Shown: positions 17,199 to 27,883 of the stretch, in pieces | How positions within the stretch are numbered: position 1 is the stretch's first letter | Layout of the letters: every line of letters starts with the position of its first letter | Source: Anaeromyxobacter sp. | GTDB taxonomy: Bacteria; Myxococcota; Myxococcia; Myxococcales; Anaeromyxobacteraceae | Assembly: GCA_016718565.1 (NCBI GenBank) | Contig: JADKCZ010000010.1 | Coordinates: forward strand, 1-64,000 | Direction: 5' to 3' | DNA length: 64,000 nucleotides | Program-made: the position numbers and the translations under genes | Notes under the pieces: generated by a model | The model's database searches: none | Seen by the model: only the letters and a program-made list of their open reading frames with translations | What the model was told of the DNA's origin: nothing

Positions 17199-18113
17199 AT
17201 GACCGGCCTCGCCCTGCTCGCCGCCCTCGTCGGCGTCCTCGCCGCAGTCGCCTTCTTCATGATGTCCCGCACGGCCCGCGCCGAGGCCGCCGCCCGCGCC
17301 GCCGAGGTGGTCACCGCCCGGGCCGACGCCGCCGCCACCCAGAAGGCCCTGGCCGAGCAGCGGGCCGAGCTGAGGGAGAAGCGCGAGGAGGCCTCCACCC
17401 TCCGCCAGCAGCTGGACACGGCCAAGAAGAAGGCCTTCGAGCAGGCGGAGGCGCAGAAGAAGGCCGGCGGGGCGGTGGCCCTGCGCGAGGAGCTGGAGAA
17501 GGTGGCCACCCGGCTCGCCGAGGCGCGCACCGAGGCGACGCACCAGGCCGAGGTGGCCAGGGCCGCCGAGCTGGCCCGCGCCAAGGCGGTGGCCGAGCAC
17601 GACCGGGTCAAGACCGCGCTGGACCGCAAGCTGGCCGAGCCGCCGCCGGTGGCCCCGGTGGCGCCCGAGCTGGCCGAGGTGCAGGCCCGCCTGGGCGCCG
17701 AGCTGGCCGCCGAGAAGGACCGCGCCGACAAGGCCGAGGCGCGCGGCGTCGAGCTCCGGAAGAAGCTCTCCGAGGTGGAGAAGGACCTGAAGGTGCAGAA
17801 GGGGCGCATCGAGACCGAGCGCCGGGTCTACATGGTCACCAAGGGCGAGCTGGACCTGTCCCAGGACCGCTACACCGAGCTGAAGAAGCGCAACGACGCC
17901 CTGCGCAAGCAGCACGACGAGCTGATCGACGCCGTCCGCCAGGCGGCGCGCGAGGAGCGGCAGCTGGCGGAGCGGGCGGCCGGCAAGGTCCCGGCCGAGC
18001 CGAAGGCCGAGGCCAGGGTGGAGCCGGTGGCCGAGGTGAAGGTGGAGGCCCAGGCTGCGCCCGTGGCCGAGGCGGCCCCGGCCACGCCGGCCGACGGGCC
18101 GGCGCCCGCCTAG
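17199..18113 (+). CDS. Membrane-anchored coiled-coil protein
   Basis: 304 residues. One N-terminal hydrophobic segment (LALLAALVGVLAAVAFFMM) is followed by a long, highly charged Ala/Lys/Glu-rich coiled coil (about 25-265) and an Ala/Pro tail. It resembles RmuC- or TolA-like anchored coiled coils only in general architecture, and no catalytic domain is visible. ATG at 17199 directly precedes the hydrophobic segment. It converges on cdd, with the two ends overlapping at 18110-18113. Confidence 0.7.
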   Translation: MTGLALLAALVGVLAAVAFFMMSRTARAEAAARAAEVVTARADAAATQKALAEQRAELREKREEASTLRQQLDTAKKKAFEQAEAQKKAGGAVALREELEKVATRLAEARTEATHQAEVARAAELARAKAVAEHDRVKTALDRKLAEPPPVAPVAPELAEVQARLGAELAAEKDRADKAEARGVELRKKLSEVEKDLKVQKGRIETERRVYMVTKGELDLSQDRYTELKKRNDALRKQHDELIDAVRQAAREERQLAERAAGKVPAEPKAEARVEPVAEVKVEAQAAPVAEAAPATPADGPAPA

Positions 18114-18538
18114 AGGAACCGCCGGCCGAACGCCTGCGGCAGCAGCGCGCCGAGCGTGGTCTCGACGCGGGCGCCGCGGGCGCCGCTGAGCACCACCGGC
18201 AGGTCCGGCCCGGCGAACTCGGCCAGGGTCTGCAGGCACATGCCGCAGGGCGGGGTGGGCGGGGTGGTGGCGCTGGCCACCGCCACCGCCTCCAGCCGGC
18301 GGTGGCCGGCGGCCACCATGGCGCCGACGGCGTTCCGCTCGGCGCACACGGTGAGCCCGTAGCTGGCGTTCTCCACGTTGCAGCCGGTGTGCAGGTGGCC
18401 GCTGGCCAGCAGCGCCGCCCCCACCTGGAACTCCGAGTAGGGCGCGTAGGCGCGCCTGCGGGCGGCGCGGGCCTGGCCGGCCAGCCAGGCGGCCAGGGCC
18501 GGGCGCCAGGCGCCGGCGGGCCGCGCCTTCACGCTCAC
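18110..18538 (-). CDS. cdd: Cytidine deaminase
   Basis: 142 residues, the normal size of homotetrameric cytidine deaminases. Substrate-binding CNVENASYG and the zinc site with catalytic glutamate in CAERNA, plus PCGMC, are complete. It converts (deoxy)cytidine to (deoxy)uridine in pyrimidine salvage, in line with punA and deoA just upstream on the same strand. GTG at 18538 overlaps the PilZ gene stop (GTGA); a second GTG lies at 18532. Confidence 0.92.
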   Translation of the reverse strand: MSVKARPAGAWRPALAAWLAGQARAARRRAYAPYSEFQVGAALLASGHLHTGCNVENASYGLTVCAERNAVGAMVAAGHRRLEAVAVASATTPPTPPCGMCLQTLAEFAGPDLPVVLSGARGARVETTLGALLPQAFGRRFL

Positions 18539-18873
18539 TCCACCGCCTGGACGCCCGCCTGGAAGAAGCGGGCCAGGGCCAGCTCGGCCTCCAGCGGGAT
18601 CTCGGTGAAGCGGATGTGGGTGCCGAACTGGGCCCCGTCGCGCGAGATGCGCAGCACCTCGCCGGTGGCCAGCACCTCGTGGTCGTAGCCGGGCACCATG
18701 AAGCGCAGCTCCACCACGGCGCCGGTGGTCGGGTGGAAGCCGGCGAAGTAGACGCCGCCGATGGACAGGTTGCCCTGGTGCTCCTCGAACGAGCCGCCCA
18801 GCTCCCGCTCCCGCACCTGGAAGCGGAAGGGCACCCGTTGGCTGTCGCGGCGGTCGTCGTTCGGCTCCTGCAT
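18535..18873 (-). CDS. PilZ domain protein
   Basis: 112 residues, one PilZ domain. The RxxxR-type start is RRDSQRVPF (8-16) and the second motif is NLSIGGVYF (35-43), which together form the usual c-di-GMP site; the N for D change in the second motif is common in myxobacterial PilZ proteins. Its stop overlaps the cdd start. This places a second-messenger receptor inside a nucleoside-salvage gene run. Confidence 0.85.
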   Translation of the reverse strand: MQEPNDDRRDSQRVPFRFQVRERELGGSFEEHQGNLSIGGVYFAGFHPTTGAVVELRFMVPGYDHEVLATGEVLRISRDGAQFGTHIRFTEIPLEAELALARFFQAGVQAVE

Positions 18874-18995
18874 CGTCGGCTCCCCCTGTGGTGCCAGCCA
18901 CGCTACCAGCCGGCCGGCACCCCTTCAACGCGCCTCCACCGATGGTCCGCGCCGCGGCGCGGCAGCGTCGGCGGGAGGACGGCGGCGGCGCCCGA

Positions 18996-19840
18996 TCAGC
19001 GCGCCGCCAGCGGCAGGAAGGCGCTCAGCAGGGCGGTCAGCCGGTCCGTGGCGCGGTCCGCCACCAGCTGCACCTCCTCGTGGCTCAGGCGGGCCGCCGA
19101 GAGCCCGCTAGCCAGGTTGGTGACCACCGACAGCCCGGCCACCGGCACCCCCTGGTGGCGCGCCGCGATCACCTCGTGCACCGTGGACATGCCCACCAGG
19201 TCGGCGCCCATGGTCCGCAGCATGCGGATCTCGGCCGGGGTCTCGTAGGCCGGCCCGGCCACCCCGGCGTAGACCCCCTGGCGCAGCACCAGGCCGACCT
19301 GGCGGGCCGCCTCCTCGAGCAGCTGGCCGAGCCGCCGGTCGTAGGCCTCGCTCAGGTCGGGGAAGCGCGGCCCCAGCCTGTCGTCGTTGGGGCCGGTGAG
19401 CGGGCTCTGGCCGGTCAGGTTGAGGTGGTCGGTCAGCCGCACCAGCTCGCCCGGGGCGTACTCCGGGTTGATGCCGCCGGCCGCGTTGGTGACCAGCAGG
19501 GCGCGCACGCCCAGCGAGCAGAGCACCCGGGCGCCGAAGGCCACCTCGGCGGCGGGCCAGCCCTCGTACCCGTGGACCCGCCCCTGCATGGCGGCCACCG
19601 CCACCGGGCCGTCCGGCCCGTCGAGCTCGCCCACCACCAGCCGCCCGGCGTGGCCGGCCACCCTCGACTCCGGGAAGCCGGGGATCTGCTGGTACGGGAT
19701 GTGCGCCGGCCGGAGCAGCCGGTCGGCGAAGGCCCCCAGGCCGGAGCCCAGGATGACGCCCACCAGCGGCTTCGAGTCGGTCTTGCCGCGCACCCAGGCG
19801 ACGGCGTACTCCAGCCTGGTCGCCAGGTCGGCGTGTCGGG

Positions 19841-19844
<4 letters not shown>
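18996..19844 (-). CDS. punA: Purine nucleoside phosphorylase
   Basis: 282 residues, trimeric PNP (NP-I) type. GSGLGAFAD is the phosphate loop, GRVHGYEG and NAAGGINPEY the base and ribose region, and GMSTVHEVIAARH the purine-binding segment. It cleaves (deoxy)inosine and guanosine with phosphate. ATG at 19844 overlaps the deoA stop (ATGA), indicating coupled synthesis with thymidine/pyrimidine phosphorylase for nucleoside salvage. Confidence 0.92.
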
Positions 19845-21154
<1,310 letters not shown>

Positions 21155-21202
21155 CCCGCTCCCCCGTGCGCCGCGCCCGCCGCCGCGGGCGGCCAGGCGC
21201 CG

Positions 21203-21586
21203 CTACCAGATGATGGAGTCCACCAGCTCGTCCACCATGTCGCCCAGCTGCTCGATGCCGTGCGACTTGGAGAGGTAGCCGTCGGCGCCGGCCTGCTCGG
21301 CGATCACGGCCAGCTCCTCGTCGGAGCGCGAGCTGTAGAGCACGATGGGGATGCGCTCGGTGTGGAAGTCCTGCTTGAGCACCCGCACGATGTCCTTGCC
21401 CGAGATGTCCGGCATCATGAGATCGGTGAGGATGATCTCCGGCTGGAAGGCGTCGAGGGCGGCCTGGAACTCGATGAGGTTGGAGGCCACCGCCACCTCG
21501 TAGCCGCGCGCCTCGAGCACGGCCTGCTCCATCTCGAGCGTGATGGCCGAGTCGTCGAGCAGGAGGATCTTCTTCTTCTCGGCCAT
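21203..21586 (-). CDS. Single-domain response regulator, last gene of the Frz-like operon
   Basis: 127 residues, receiver domain only: LLLDDSAI, phospho-acceptor aspartate in IILTDLMMPDISG, and the lysine in GYLSKSHG. It begins 22 bases after the CheR-TPR stop on the same strand, so it is probably co-transcribed. In M. xanthus, CheY-like FrzX is encoded elsewhere; this gene could serve such a role, or be an unrelated output regulator. Confidence 0.85.
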   Translation of the reverse strand: MAEKKKILLLDDSAITLEMEQAVLEARGYEVAVASNLIEFQAALDAFQPEIILTDLMMPDISGKDIVRVLKQDFHTERIPIVLYSSRSDEELAVIAEQAGADGYLSKSHGIEQLGDMVDELVDSIIW

Positions 21587-21608
21587 GGGAGATCTGGGGG
21601 GCGCGGCG

Positions 21609-23159
21609 CTACAGGGCCGCCAGGGCGTACTCGGCGGCGCGCGCGAAGGCGGCGCCGTCCTCGGGGAGGTCGGGATAGTACCCCAGGAAGGCCTGGCGCC
21701 GGCCCTGCGGCAGGCGGCGGTGGGCCTCGATGGCGTTGCGGTAGGCCAGGCGGGCCCGGTCGGCGTCGCGCTGCGCCTCGCGGCAGCGCCCCATGTAGTA
21801 GTGGGCCAGCGCCAGGTCGGGGTCGAGGAAGAGGGCCCGGGTCAGCTCCAGCGCGGCGGCGTCGGCCTGGCCGCCGGTGAGCAGGTGGACGCCGTAGAAG
21901 AGGTGGGCCTCGGCGCTGAGCGGCTCGAGCGCCAGCGCCACCTGGTAGCTCTGGCGCGCCCGGTCGGCCTGGCCGAGCGCGCCGTAGAGGTTGGCCAGGG
22001 TGAGCCGCACCGCCAGATCCTCGCCGCCCTGCTCCAGCTGCCGCTCCAGCAGCTCGCGGGCCGCGCCGAAGCGCCCCTCCGAGAAGAGCGCCACCGCGCC
22101 GTCGAGGAACTCCTGCGGGGCCAGCGCCTGGCCGGGGGCGGCTGGCCCGACCGGCCCGACCGGGCGGCTCGGCTCTGGCGTCTCCGCCGCCTCGGCCGGC
22201 GGGGGCGGTGGAGGCGGCGCCCCGGCGCCGGGCCCGCCCGCGGCGGCGTAGCCGAGGTGGGTCACCCGGGGCGGCGAGGAGGGCAGGGGCGCGGCCGGGC
22301 GGGGCGGGGCCGCCGGGCGCCGGCCGTCCTCCGGCTTGCGGTACAGGAAGGCGCCGGCCACCTCGGTGAGCTCGAAGCCCTCGAAGAGCCGGAAGAGCGA
22401 CTCGGAGTACCCCAGGAACAGCCAGCCGCCCGGGCTGAGCGATGCGAGGAAGGCCTCCAGCACCCGCTGGGTGGTGGGGGTGTCGAAGTAGATGATGACG
22501 TTGCGGCAGAAGACCAGGTCCCAGCCGCCCGCGGCGGGCGCCGGGAACGGGCCCGACACCAGGTTGTGGGCCCGGATCCCGGCCAGGTAGCGGCGCAGCG
22601 AGGGCCGGACGCGGAAGGCGTCGCCCTCCGGCTCGAAGTGGCGCGCCAGCAGCGGCGGCGGGATCTCGCGGCCCCGGCGGGCGTCGTAGAGGCCGCGGAC
22701 GGCGGCGGCCACCGCCTCGGGGTTCACGTCGGTGGCCAGGAGCTCCACCTCGGCGGGCGCCGCCCCGGCCTCGGCGCAGGCCATGGCGATGGAGTAGGGC
22801 TCCTCGCCGGTGGCGCAGCCGGCCGACCAGAGCCTGAGCGGCGGCCCGCCGGCGCGGGCGCGGGCCAGCAGGCCGGGCAGCAGGGCGGCCAGCGCCCCGA
22901 ACTGGCGCTCGTCGCGGAAGAAGTTGGTCTTGCCCACCGTGACCAGCGGCAGGAGCCGGCGCAGCTCGTCGTCGCCGCGGCCGGAGTCGAGCAGGCCCAG
23001 GTAGCCGGCCGGGTCGGGCGCGGCCGGCCCGAGCTGCTCCAGGCGCGCCGCCACCGCCAGCCGGAGCGCCGAGAAGCTGTCGGGGCGGATGTGCAGGCCC
23101 ACCCGGGCCTTCAGGATGGCCGCCAGCTCGGCCAGCAGGACGGGGTCGACGGCGATCAC
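21609..23159 (-). CDS. frzF: CheR methyltransferase with C-terminal TPRs (FrzF-like)
   Basis: 516 residues. The N-terminal CheR half contains the alpha domain, SAGCATGEEPYSIAM (SAM-binding) and FCRNVIIYFD. A Pro/Ala-rich linker (about 285-345) leads to tetratricopeptide repeats (GALGQADRARQSYQVALALE and neighbours). CheR methylates receptor glutamates; a CheR-TPR fusion in this gene order matches M. xanthus FrzF. GTG at 23159 overlaps the CheB stop. Confidence 0.88.
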   Translation of the reverse strand: MIAVDPVLLAELAAILKARVGLHIRPDSFSALRLAVAARLEQLGPAAPDPAGYLGLLDSGRGDDELRRLLPLVTVGKTNFFRDERQFGALAALLPGLLARARAGGPPLRLWSAGCATGEEPYSIAMACAEAGAAPAEVELLATDVNPEAVAAAVRGLYDARRGREIPPPLLARHFEPEGDAFRVRPSLRRYLAGIRAHNLVSGPFPAPAAGGWDLVFCRNVIIYFDTPTTQRVLEAFLASLSPGGWLFLGYSESLFRLFEGFELTEVAGAFLYRKPEDGRRPAAPPRPAAPLPSSPPRVTHLGYAAAGGPGAGAPPPPPPPAEAAETPEPSRPVGPVGPAAPGQALAPQEFLDGAVALFSEGRFGAARELLERQLEQGGEDLAVRLTLANLYGALGQADRARQSYQVALALEPLSAEAHLFYGVHLLTGGQADAAALELTRALFLDPDLALAHYYMGRCREAQRDADRARLAYRNAIEAHRRLPQGRRQAFLGYYPDLPEDGAAFARAAEYALAAL

Positions 23160-24172
23160 CGGACCAGCTCCACCAGCGCCCGGGCGATGTCGTCGAGCGG
23201 CAGCACCCGGTCCACCGCGCCGAGGTCGATGGCCGCCTTGGGCATGCCGAAGACCGCGCTGGTGGCCTCGTCCTGCGCCAGGGTGGGGGCCCCGGCGTCC
23301 TTCAGGGTCTTCAGGCCGTCGGCGCCGTCGCGCCCCATGCCGGTGAGCAGCACGCCGCAGGCGCGCGCCCCGTAGGTGCGCGCCGCCGAGACGAAGAGCG
23401 GCGTCACCGAGGGCTTGAAGGTGTCCACCGGCGCGGCGTCGGAGAGCCGCACCGCCCCCTCGACCACCACCAGGTGCGAGCCGCTGGGCGCCAGCAGCAC
23501 CAGCCCGGCCCGCAGCACGTCGCCGTCCCTGGCCTCGCGGACCTCCAGGCGCGACTCCTGCTGCAGCCAGCCGGCCAGCCCCTCGGTGAAGCCGTCGGCG
23601 ATGTGCTGCACGATGGCCAGCGGCGCGGGGAAGTCCTGCGGCAGCCCCCGCAGCACCGCCGCCAGGGCGCGCGGCCCGCCCAGCGAGGCGCCCATCACCA
23701 CCAGGTCGGTGCGCCCGGCCTTGCCGTGGACCGGGGCGCGCCGCCCGCGCAGCCCGCGCAGGTGGCGGATGACCTTGACGCCGGCCAGCAGCCTGAGGCG
23801 CGAGCGGATGCGGGCGCCGTACTCCTCGAGGTCGGTGGTGGGTCCGGGCTTCTCCACGATGTCGAGCGCGCCCAGCGAGAGGGCCTGGAAGCCCACCACC
23901 TCGGCGCGGTTGGCGGTCAGCACCAGGATGGGCGTGGGCGTCTCGGCCATGATGCGGGCGATGCCGGAGTAGCCGTCGGCGTCGGGCATGGCCAGGTCCA
24001 TGGTGATGACGTCCGGCTTGAGCAGGCGCGCCGCCGCCGCCGCCTCGTTGCCGTCGGCGGCGGTGGCCACCACCTCGAAGCCCGGGTCGGCGGCGATGAC
24101 GTGGGAGAGCAGCTCGCGGAAGAGGGCCGAGTCGTCGGCCACCAGCACCCGCACCGGCCGCTCGCCGCTCAC
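23156..24172 (-). CDS. frzG: CheB methylesterase (FrzG-like)
   Basis: 338 residues: an N-terminal receiver (VLVADDSALF, VITMDLAMPDADG) and a C-terminal esterase with the catalytic triad in GASLGGPRAL (Ser), VQHIADGF (His) and TGMGRDGADG (Asp). It removes methyl groups, or deamidates, on the cytoplasmic receptor encoded three genes upstream. GTG at 24172 overlaps the CheA-homologue stop and its own stop overlaps the CheR start, so stoichiometry is probably set by coupling. Confidence 0.9.
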   Translation of the reverse strand: MSGERPVRVLVADDSALFRELLSHVIAADPGFEVVATAADGNEAAAAARLLKPDVITMDLAMPDADGYSGIARIMAETPTPILVLTANRAEVVGFQALSLGALDIVEKPGPTTDLEEYGARIRSRLRLLAGVKVIRHLRGLRGRRAPVHGKAGRTDLVVMGASLGGPRALAAVLRGLPQDFPAPLAIVQHIADGFTEGLAGWLQQESRLEVREARDGDVLRAGLVLLAPSGSHLVVVEGAVRLSDAAPVDTFKPSVTPLFVSAARTYGARACGVLLTGMGRDGADGLKTLKDAGAPTLAQDEATSAVFGMPKAAIDLGAVDRVLPLDDIARALVELVR

Positions 24173-26436
24173 CGGGCACCCCCGCCGCCGCCGCCGCCGC
24201 CGCAGAGCCGGTCCAGCGCCGCCGCCAGCGCCTCGGGGTCCAGCTCGCCCTTCACCAGGTAGGCGTCGGCCCCGGCGTCGACGCCGCGGCGGCGCTCCTC
24301 CGGCGCCGAGAGCGAGGAGAGGATGAGCACCGGCAGCTTGGTGAAGCGCGCCGTGGCCCGCACCCGGCGGGTCAGGTCGATGCCGTCGAGCACCGGCATC
24401 TGCACGTCGGTGACCAGCACCTGCACGCCGCCGCCCAGCAGCCGCTGCCAGGCCTGCTCGCCGTCCACCGCCTCCTCCACGTCGTGCCCGAGCGAGCGCA
24501 GCAGCGCCGCCTCGGCCTCGCGGGCGATGGCCGAGTCGTCCACCAGCAGCACCCGCAGGCGGCGGCGGCGGTCGCGGTCGCGGCCGGCGCCGGGGCTGGC
24601 CAGCCGGCGGGCCGCCCCCACCAGGTCCGGGGTGGAGAGCAGCAGCGCCACCCGCCCGTCCTCCAGCGCCGCGGCGCCGGTGACGTAGCGCATGCCCTTC
24701 AGGAAGGCGCCGGGCGCCTTCACCGCCACCTCGCGCTCGCCGTACATCCCGTCCACCACCACCGCCGCCCCCTCCGAGCCGTGCAGCACGTAGGCCACGG
24801 TGGGGCGCGGGTGGCGGGGCCCGCCGTTGAGGGAGAGGAGCGGCCCGAGCGCCACCACCGGCAGGAGCCGCCCGCGGTAGCGGACGGCGCGGATGCCGGC
24901 CACCTCGGCCACGTCCTTGGGGTCGAGCCGGCCCACCGCGTCCACGTCCACCGCCGGCAGGCCGTAGACGTCGTCGTCGATGCGGACCAGCAGCACCTTC
25001 ATGAGCGAGAGCGACTGCGGCATGCGCAGCGTGAAGCGCGCCCCCCGGCCCGGCTCCGACTCCACCGTCACCGAGCCGCCCAGGGCGGTGACCCGCTTGC
25101 GCACCACGTCCAGCCCCACCCCGCGGCCGCTGGTCTCGCCGGCCGCCTCGCGGGTGGAGAAGCCGGGGGCGAAGAGCAGGTCGAGGGCGGCGCGGCCCGA
25201 CAGGGCGGCGGCCTGCTGCTCCCCCATGAGCCCCTTCCGCAGGGCGGCGGCGCGCACCGCGTCGGGGTCCACGCCGCGCCCGTCGTCCTGCACCACCACC
25301 GCCAGCAGGTCGCCGTCGGCGTGGGCGCTGATGGTGAGGCGGCCGGCGCGCGGCTTGCCGGCGGCCTCCCGCACCCCCGGCGTCTCCAGGCCGTGGTCCA
25401 CCGCGTTGCGCACCAGGTGCACCAGCGGGTCGTTGAGCGAGAGGAGGATGGCCTTGTCCACGCCGGTCTCGCCGCCCTGCACGGTGCACTCCACCTCCTT
25501 GCCCAGCTCGCGCGCCAGGTCGCGGGCGGCCCGCGGGAAGGGGGCCAGCACGCCGGAGAGCGGGATGAGCCGGGCCGAGCCGACCCGCTCGGCCATGCGG
25601 CTGAACTGGGCCTGGGCGCCCTGCACCGCCTCGGTGTGGCCGCGCACGAAGCGGAAGGTGTCGGAGCGCAGCAGGTGGACGTCGCCCTCCAGCTGCTCCA
25701 CCGGGCGGCCGCCGCGGCCGTCGCGGCGCAGCTGCTCGGCCAGGGCCACCATCCGGTCGGAGAGCCGGTTCCAGCGGGCGAAGAGGCCGGCCAGGTCGCG
25801 GGCGCGGCGCAGGGCGCGGGCCCCCTCCACCAGGAGGTCGCCGGCCACGGCGGCGATCTCGTCGAGCCGGTCCACGTCCACGCGGATGGAGGAGGTGGCC
25901 CGGTCGCCGCGCAGCTCGAGGCGCGGGCGGGCGCCGTGGAAGGAGGGGCGGGTGGAGGGCGGGGTCGAGGTCGCGGCCGGGGTCGCGGTCGAGGTCGGGG
26001 TCGCGGTCGGGGTCGGGGTCGGGGTCGAGGTCGCGGCCGAGGTCGGGTCCCCGGTCGCCCCCTCCGCCCCCCTCGCCTGCAGCCGCTCCACCAGCGCCGC
26101 CACGCCGGGTCCGCCGTCGGCCGGCTGCTCCAGGAGCGGCAGCACCGCGTCGCAGGCCTCCAGCAGGGCCTGCAGGTCGGCCCGGCCGGGCGTGGGGCCG
26201 GCCGCCCGGAGCAGGTCCTCGGCGGCGTGCACCAGCGCGGCCAGGCCGGCGAAGCCCATCATGCTGGCCTCGCCCTTCAAGGTGTGCAGCTCGCGCGTCA
26301 CCTCGGCCAGCGGCTCCGCCCCGCCCGCCCCCTGCTCCAGCTGCAGCAGGCCAGCCGAGAGCCGCTCCACCCGGTCGGTGGTGGTCTCCCGGAACCGCGG
26401 GAGCAGCTTCTGGCGGATCTCCTCGGCGACGCCCAT
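24169..26436 (-). CDS. frzE: CheA-CheY hybrid kinase (FrzE-like)
   Basis: 755 residues. HPt domain (1-105) with H51 in RELHTLKGEA; a Thr/Pro/Ser/Ala linker (about 128-165); dimerisation and HATPase domains (HLVRNAVDHG, DDGRGVDPD, GRGVGLDVV); a CheW-like domain; and a C-terminal receiver with VQVLVTDVQMPVLDG. This architecture matches M. xanthus FrzE. The linker is encoded by a GTCGGG/GTCGAG hexamer repeat (25961-26055) of the same kind found between genes elsewhere in the window. The protein ends in a poly-glycine run. It lies 32 bases after the receptor gene. Confidence 0.92.
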   Translation of the reverse strand: MGVAEEIRQKLLPRFRETTTDRVERLSAGLLQLEQGAGGAEPLAEVTRELHTLKGEASMMGFAGLAALVHAAEDLLRAAGPTPGRADLQALLEACDAVLPLLEQPADGGPGVAALVERLQARGAEGATGDPTSAATSTPTPTPTATPTSTATPAATSTPPSTRPSFHGARPRLELRGDRATSSIRVDVDRLDEIAAVAGDLLVEGARALRRARDLAGLFARWNRLSDRMVALAEQLRRDGRGGRPVEQLEGDVHLLRSDTFRFVRGHTEAVQGAQAQFSRMAERVGSARLIPLSGVLAPFPRAARDLARELGKEVECTVQGGETGVDKAILLSLNDPLVHLVRNAVDHGLETPGVREAAGKPRAGRLTISAHADGDLLAVVVQDDGRGVDPDAVRAAALRKGLMGEQQAAALSGRAALDLLFAPGFSTREAAGETSGRGVGLDVVRKRVTALGGSVTVESEPGRGARFTLRMPQSLSLMKVLLVRIDDDVYGLPAVDVDAVGRLDPKDVAEVAGIRAVRYRGRLLPVVALGPLLSLNGGPRHPRPTVAYVLHGSEGAAVVVDGMYGEREVAVKAPGAFLKGMRYVTGAAALEDGRVALLLSTPDLVGAARRLASPGAGRDRDRRRRLRVLLVDDSAIAREAEAALLRSLGHDVEEAVDGEQAWQRLLGGGVQVLVTDVQMPVLDGIDLTRRVRATARFTKLPVLILSSLSAPEERRRGVDAGADAYLVKGELDPEALAAALDRLCGGGGGGGGAR
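25961..26055. repeat. In-frame hexanucleotide repeat coding the CheA-homologue linker
   Basis: Units of GGTCGG, GGTCGA and GGTCGC (plus strand) run through this segment. Read on the minus strand in the gene's frame they give alternating Thr-Pro and Thr-Ser/Ala dipeptides. The same hexamer family occurs between genes at 31371-31487, 42829-42915 and 61321-61553. Confidence 0.8.
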
Positions 26437-26468
26437 GGTGCGGTCGGTGCCCTGGTGGCGCGGCGGGC

Positions 26469-27860
26469 TCAGTCGACCTTGAAGCGCTTCACCAGCTCGG
26501 CCAGCCGCTCGGCCAGCAGGGTGAGCTCGGAGGCGGCGCCGGTGGCCTGGCGCGAGCCGGTCTGGGCCGAGCGGGTCACCTCCTCGATCTCGCCCATCGA
26601 CTGCACCACCTGCTCGGTGGCGGTGCGCTGCTGCTGGGTGGCCAGGTGGATGACGCGGGCCGCGTCGCTGGTCTCCTGGATGCCGGTGAGGATGCCGGTC
26701 ACCGAGGTCATGGCCGCGCCGCCCAGCTTCTCGCCCTCGCCGGCCATCCGCTTGTTGCCGTCGGAGGCCTCCTTGGCGGCGTGGGTGGACTCGCGGATCT
26801 CGGTGATGAGGTTCTTGATCTCCTTGGTGCTCTCCATGACGTTCTCGGCCAGCCGCCGCATCTCGGCCGCCACGATGGAGAAGCCGCGCCCGGCCTCGCC
26901 GGCCTTGGCCCCCTCCAGCGCCGCGTTGAGCGCCAGCAGGTCGGAGCGATCGGCGATCTCGTCGATGACCTCCACCACCGTGCCGATGCGCTCCACCCGG
27001 CGCGACAGCTTGCCGATGGCGTCGTCCACCTCCACGGCGTTGTGGCGGACCTTCTCCATCGAGGCCATGAAGAGCTTGATGGAGCCCTCGCCGGCGCGGG
27101 CGCCCACCAGGGTCTGCTCGGCGATGGCCGCCACCATCTGGGCGTTCTCGGCGATCTGGTGGGAGGCGCCCTTGAGCTCCTCCATGGTGGCGGTGGTCTC
27201 GTGGATGGCGCTGGCCTGGGCCGCGGTGGAGGACTCGTTCTGGGTGGCCGCCGCCAGCACCTCGGCCGAGGAGGTGGAGAGCTGCAGCGCCGCCTCGCGG
27301 ATCTCGGTGGTGAAGCGCTTCAGCGTCTCCATCACCTGGCCGATGCCGGCCACCAGCGGGGTGAGCGCGGCGTCGGTGACGCCCAGGCGCAGCTCGCCCG
27401 AGAGGTCGCCCTGCACCACCAGCTTCACCATGGCCTCGATGGCCTCGTCCACGCCGTCCGAGACGTTCTTGACGCGGCTGCGGAACTCGGCGACCTCGCC
27501 CTGGATGTGCTCCGAGGCGGCGTTGACCGCCCGCGCGATCTGGCGGAGCCCGGGGTCGCTGAAGCGGGCCGGGTCGAGGCGCACCTCGTGGTTCCCCTCC
27601 GAGAGGGACTGCACCGCGGCGGCCAGCCGGCCGGCCTCGCCGCCGCCCCGGCCGCGCGGGCCGGCGGCAGGTGCGGCGCGCCCGGCGGCGGCGCGGGAAG
27701 CGGGGGCCCGCGGCCTGGGGGCGGGCGCGGCGGCGGCGCGCCGGCGGGTGGCCTTGGCCGGCGCGGCGGGCCTGGCGGCCGTGGCGGGTGGGCGGGCGGC
27801 GCGCGCGCCCTTGCGGGCCGGCGCGGGCTGGTCGTCGTCGAGGTCGAAGAACTCGGGCAT
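26469..27860 (-). CDS. frzCD: Soluble methyl-accepting chemoreceptor (FrzCD-like)
   Basis: 463 residues with no membrane segment or HAMP-membrane arrangement. A basic Ala/Pro-rich N-terminus (1-75) precedes a helical region and a full MCP signalling hairpin with the tip in DLLALNAALEGAKAGEAGRG. FrzCD of M. xanthus is likewise cytoplasmic, and its basic N-terminus associates with the nucleoid; the Lys/Arg-rich tail here may do the same (inference). ATG at 27860 starts MPEFFDLDDD. Confidence 0.9.
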   Translation of the reverse strand: MPEFFDLDDDQPAPARKGARAARPPATAARPAAPAKATRRRAAAAPAPRPRAPASRAAAGRAAPAAGPRGRGGGEAGRLAAAVQSLSEGNHEVRLDPARFSDPGLRQIARAVNAASEHIQGEVAEFRSRVKNVSDGVDEAIEAMVKLVVQGDLSGELRLGVTDAALTPLVAGIGQVMETLKRFTTEIREAALQLSTSSAEVLAAATQNESSTAAQASAIHETTATMEELKGASHQIAENAQMVAAIAEQTLVGARAGEGSIKLFMASMEKVRHNAVEVDDAIGKLSRRVERIGTVVEVIDEIADRSDLLALNAALEGAKAGEAGRGFSIVAAEMRRLAENVMESTKEIKNLITEIRESTHAAKEASDGNKRMAGEGEKLGGAAMTSVTGILTGIQETSDAARVIHLATQQQRTATEQVVQSMGEIEEVTRSAQTGSRQATGAASELTLLAERLAELVKRFKVD

Positions 27861-27883
27861 GGCGGGCCTCTTCCGGGGTGGCG

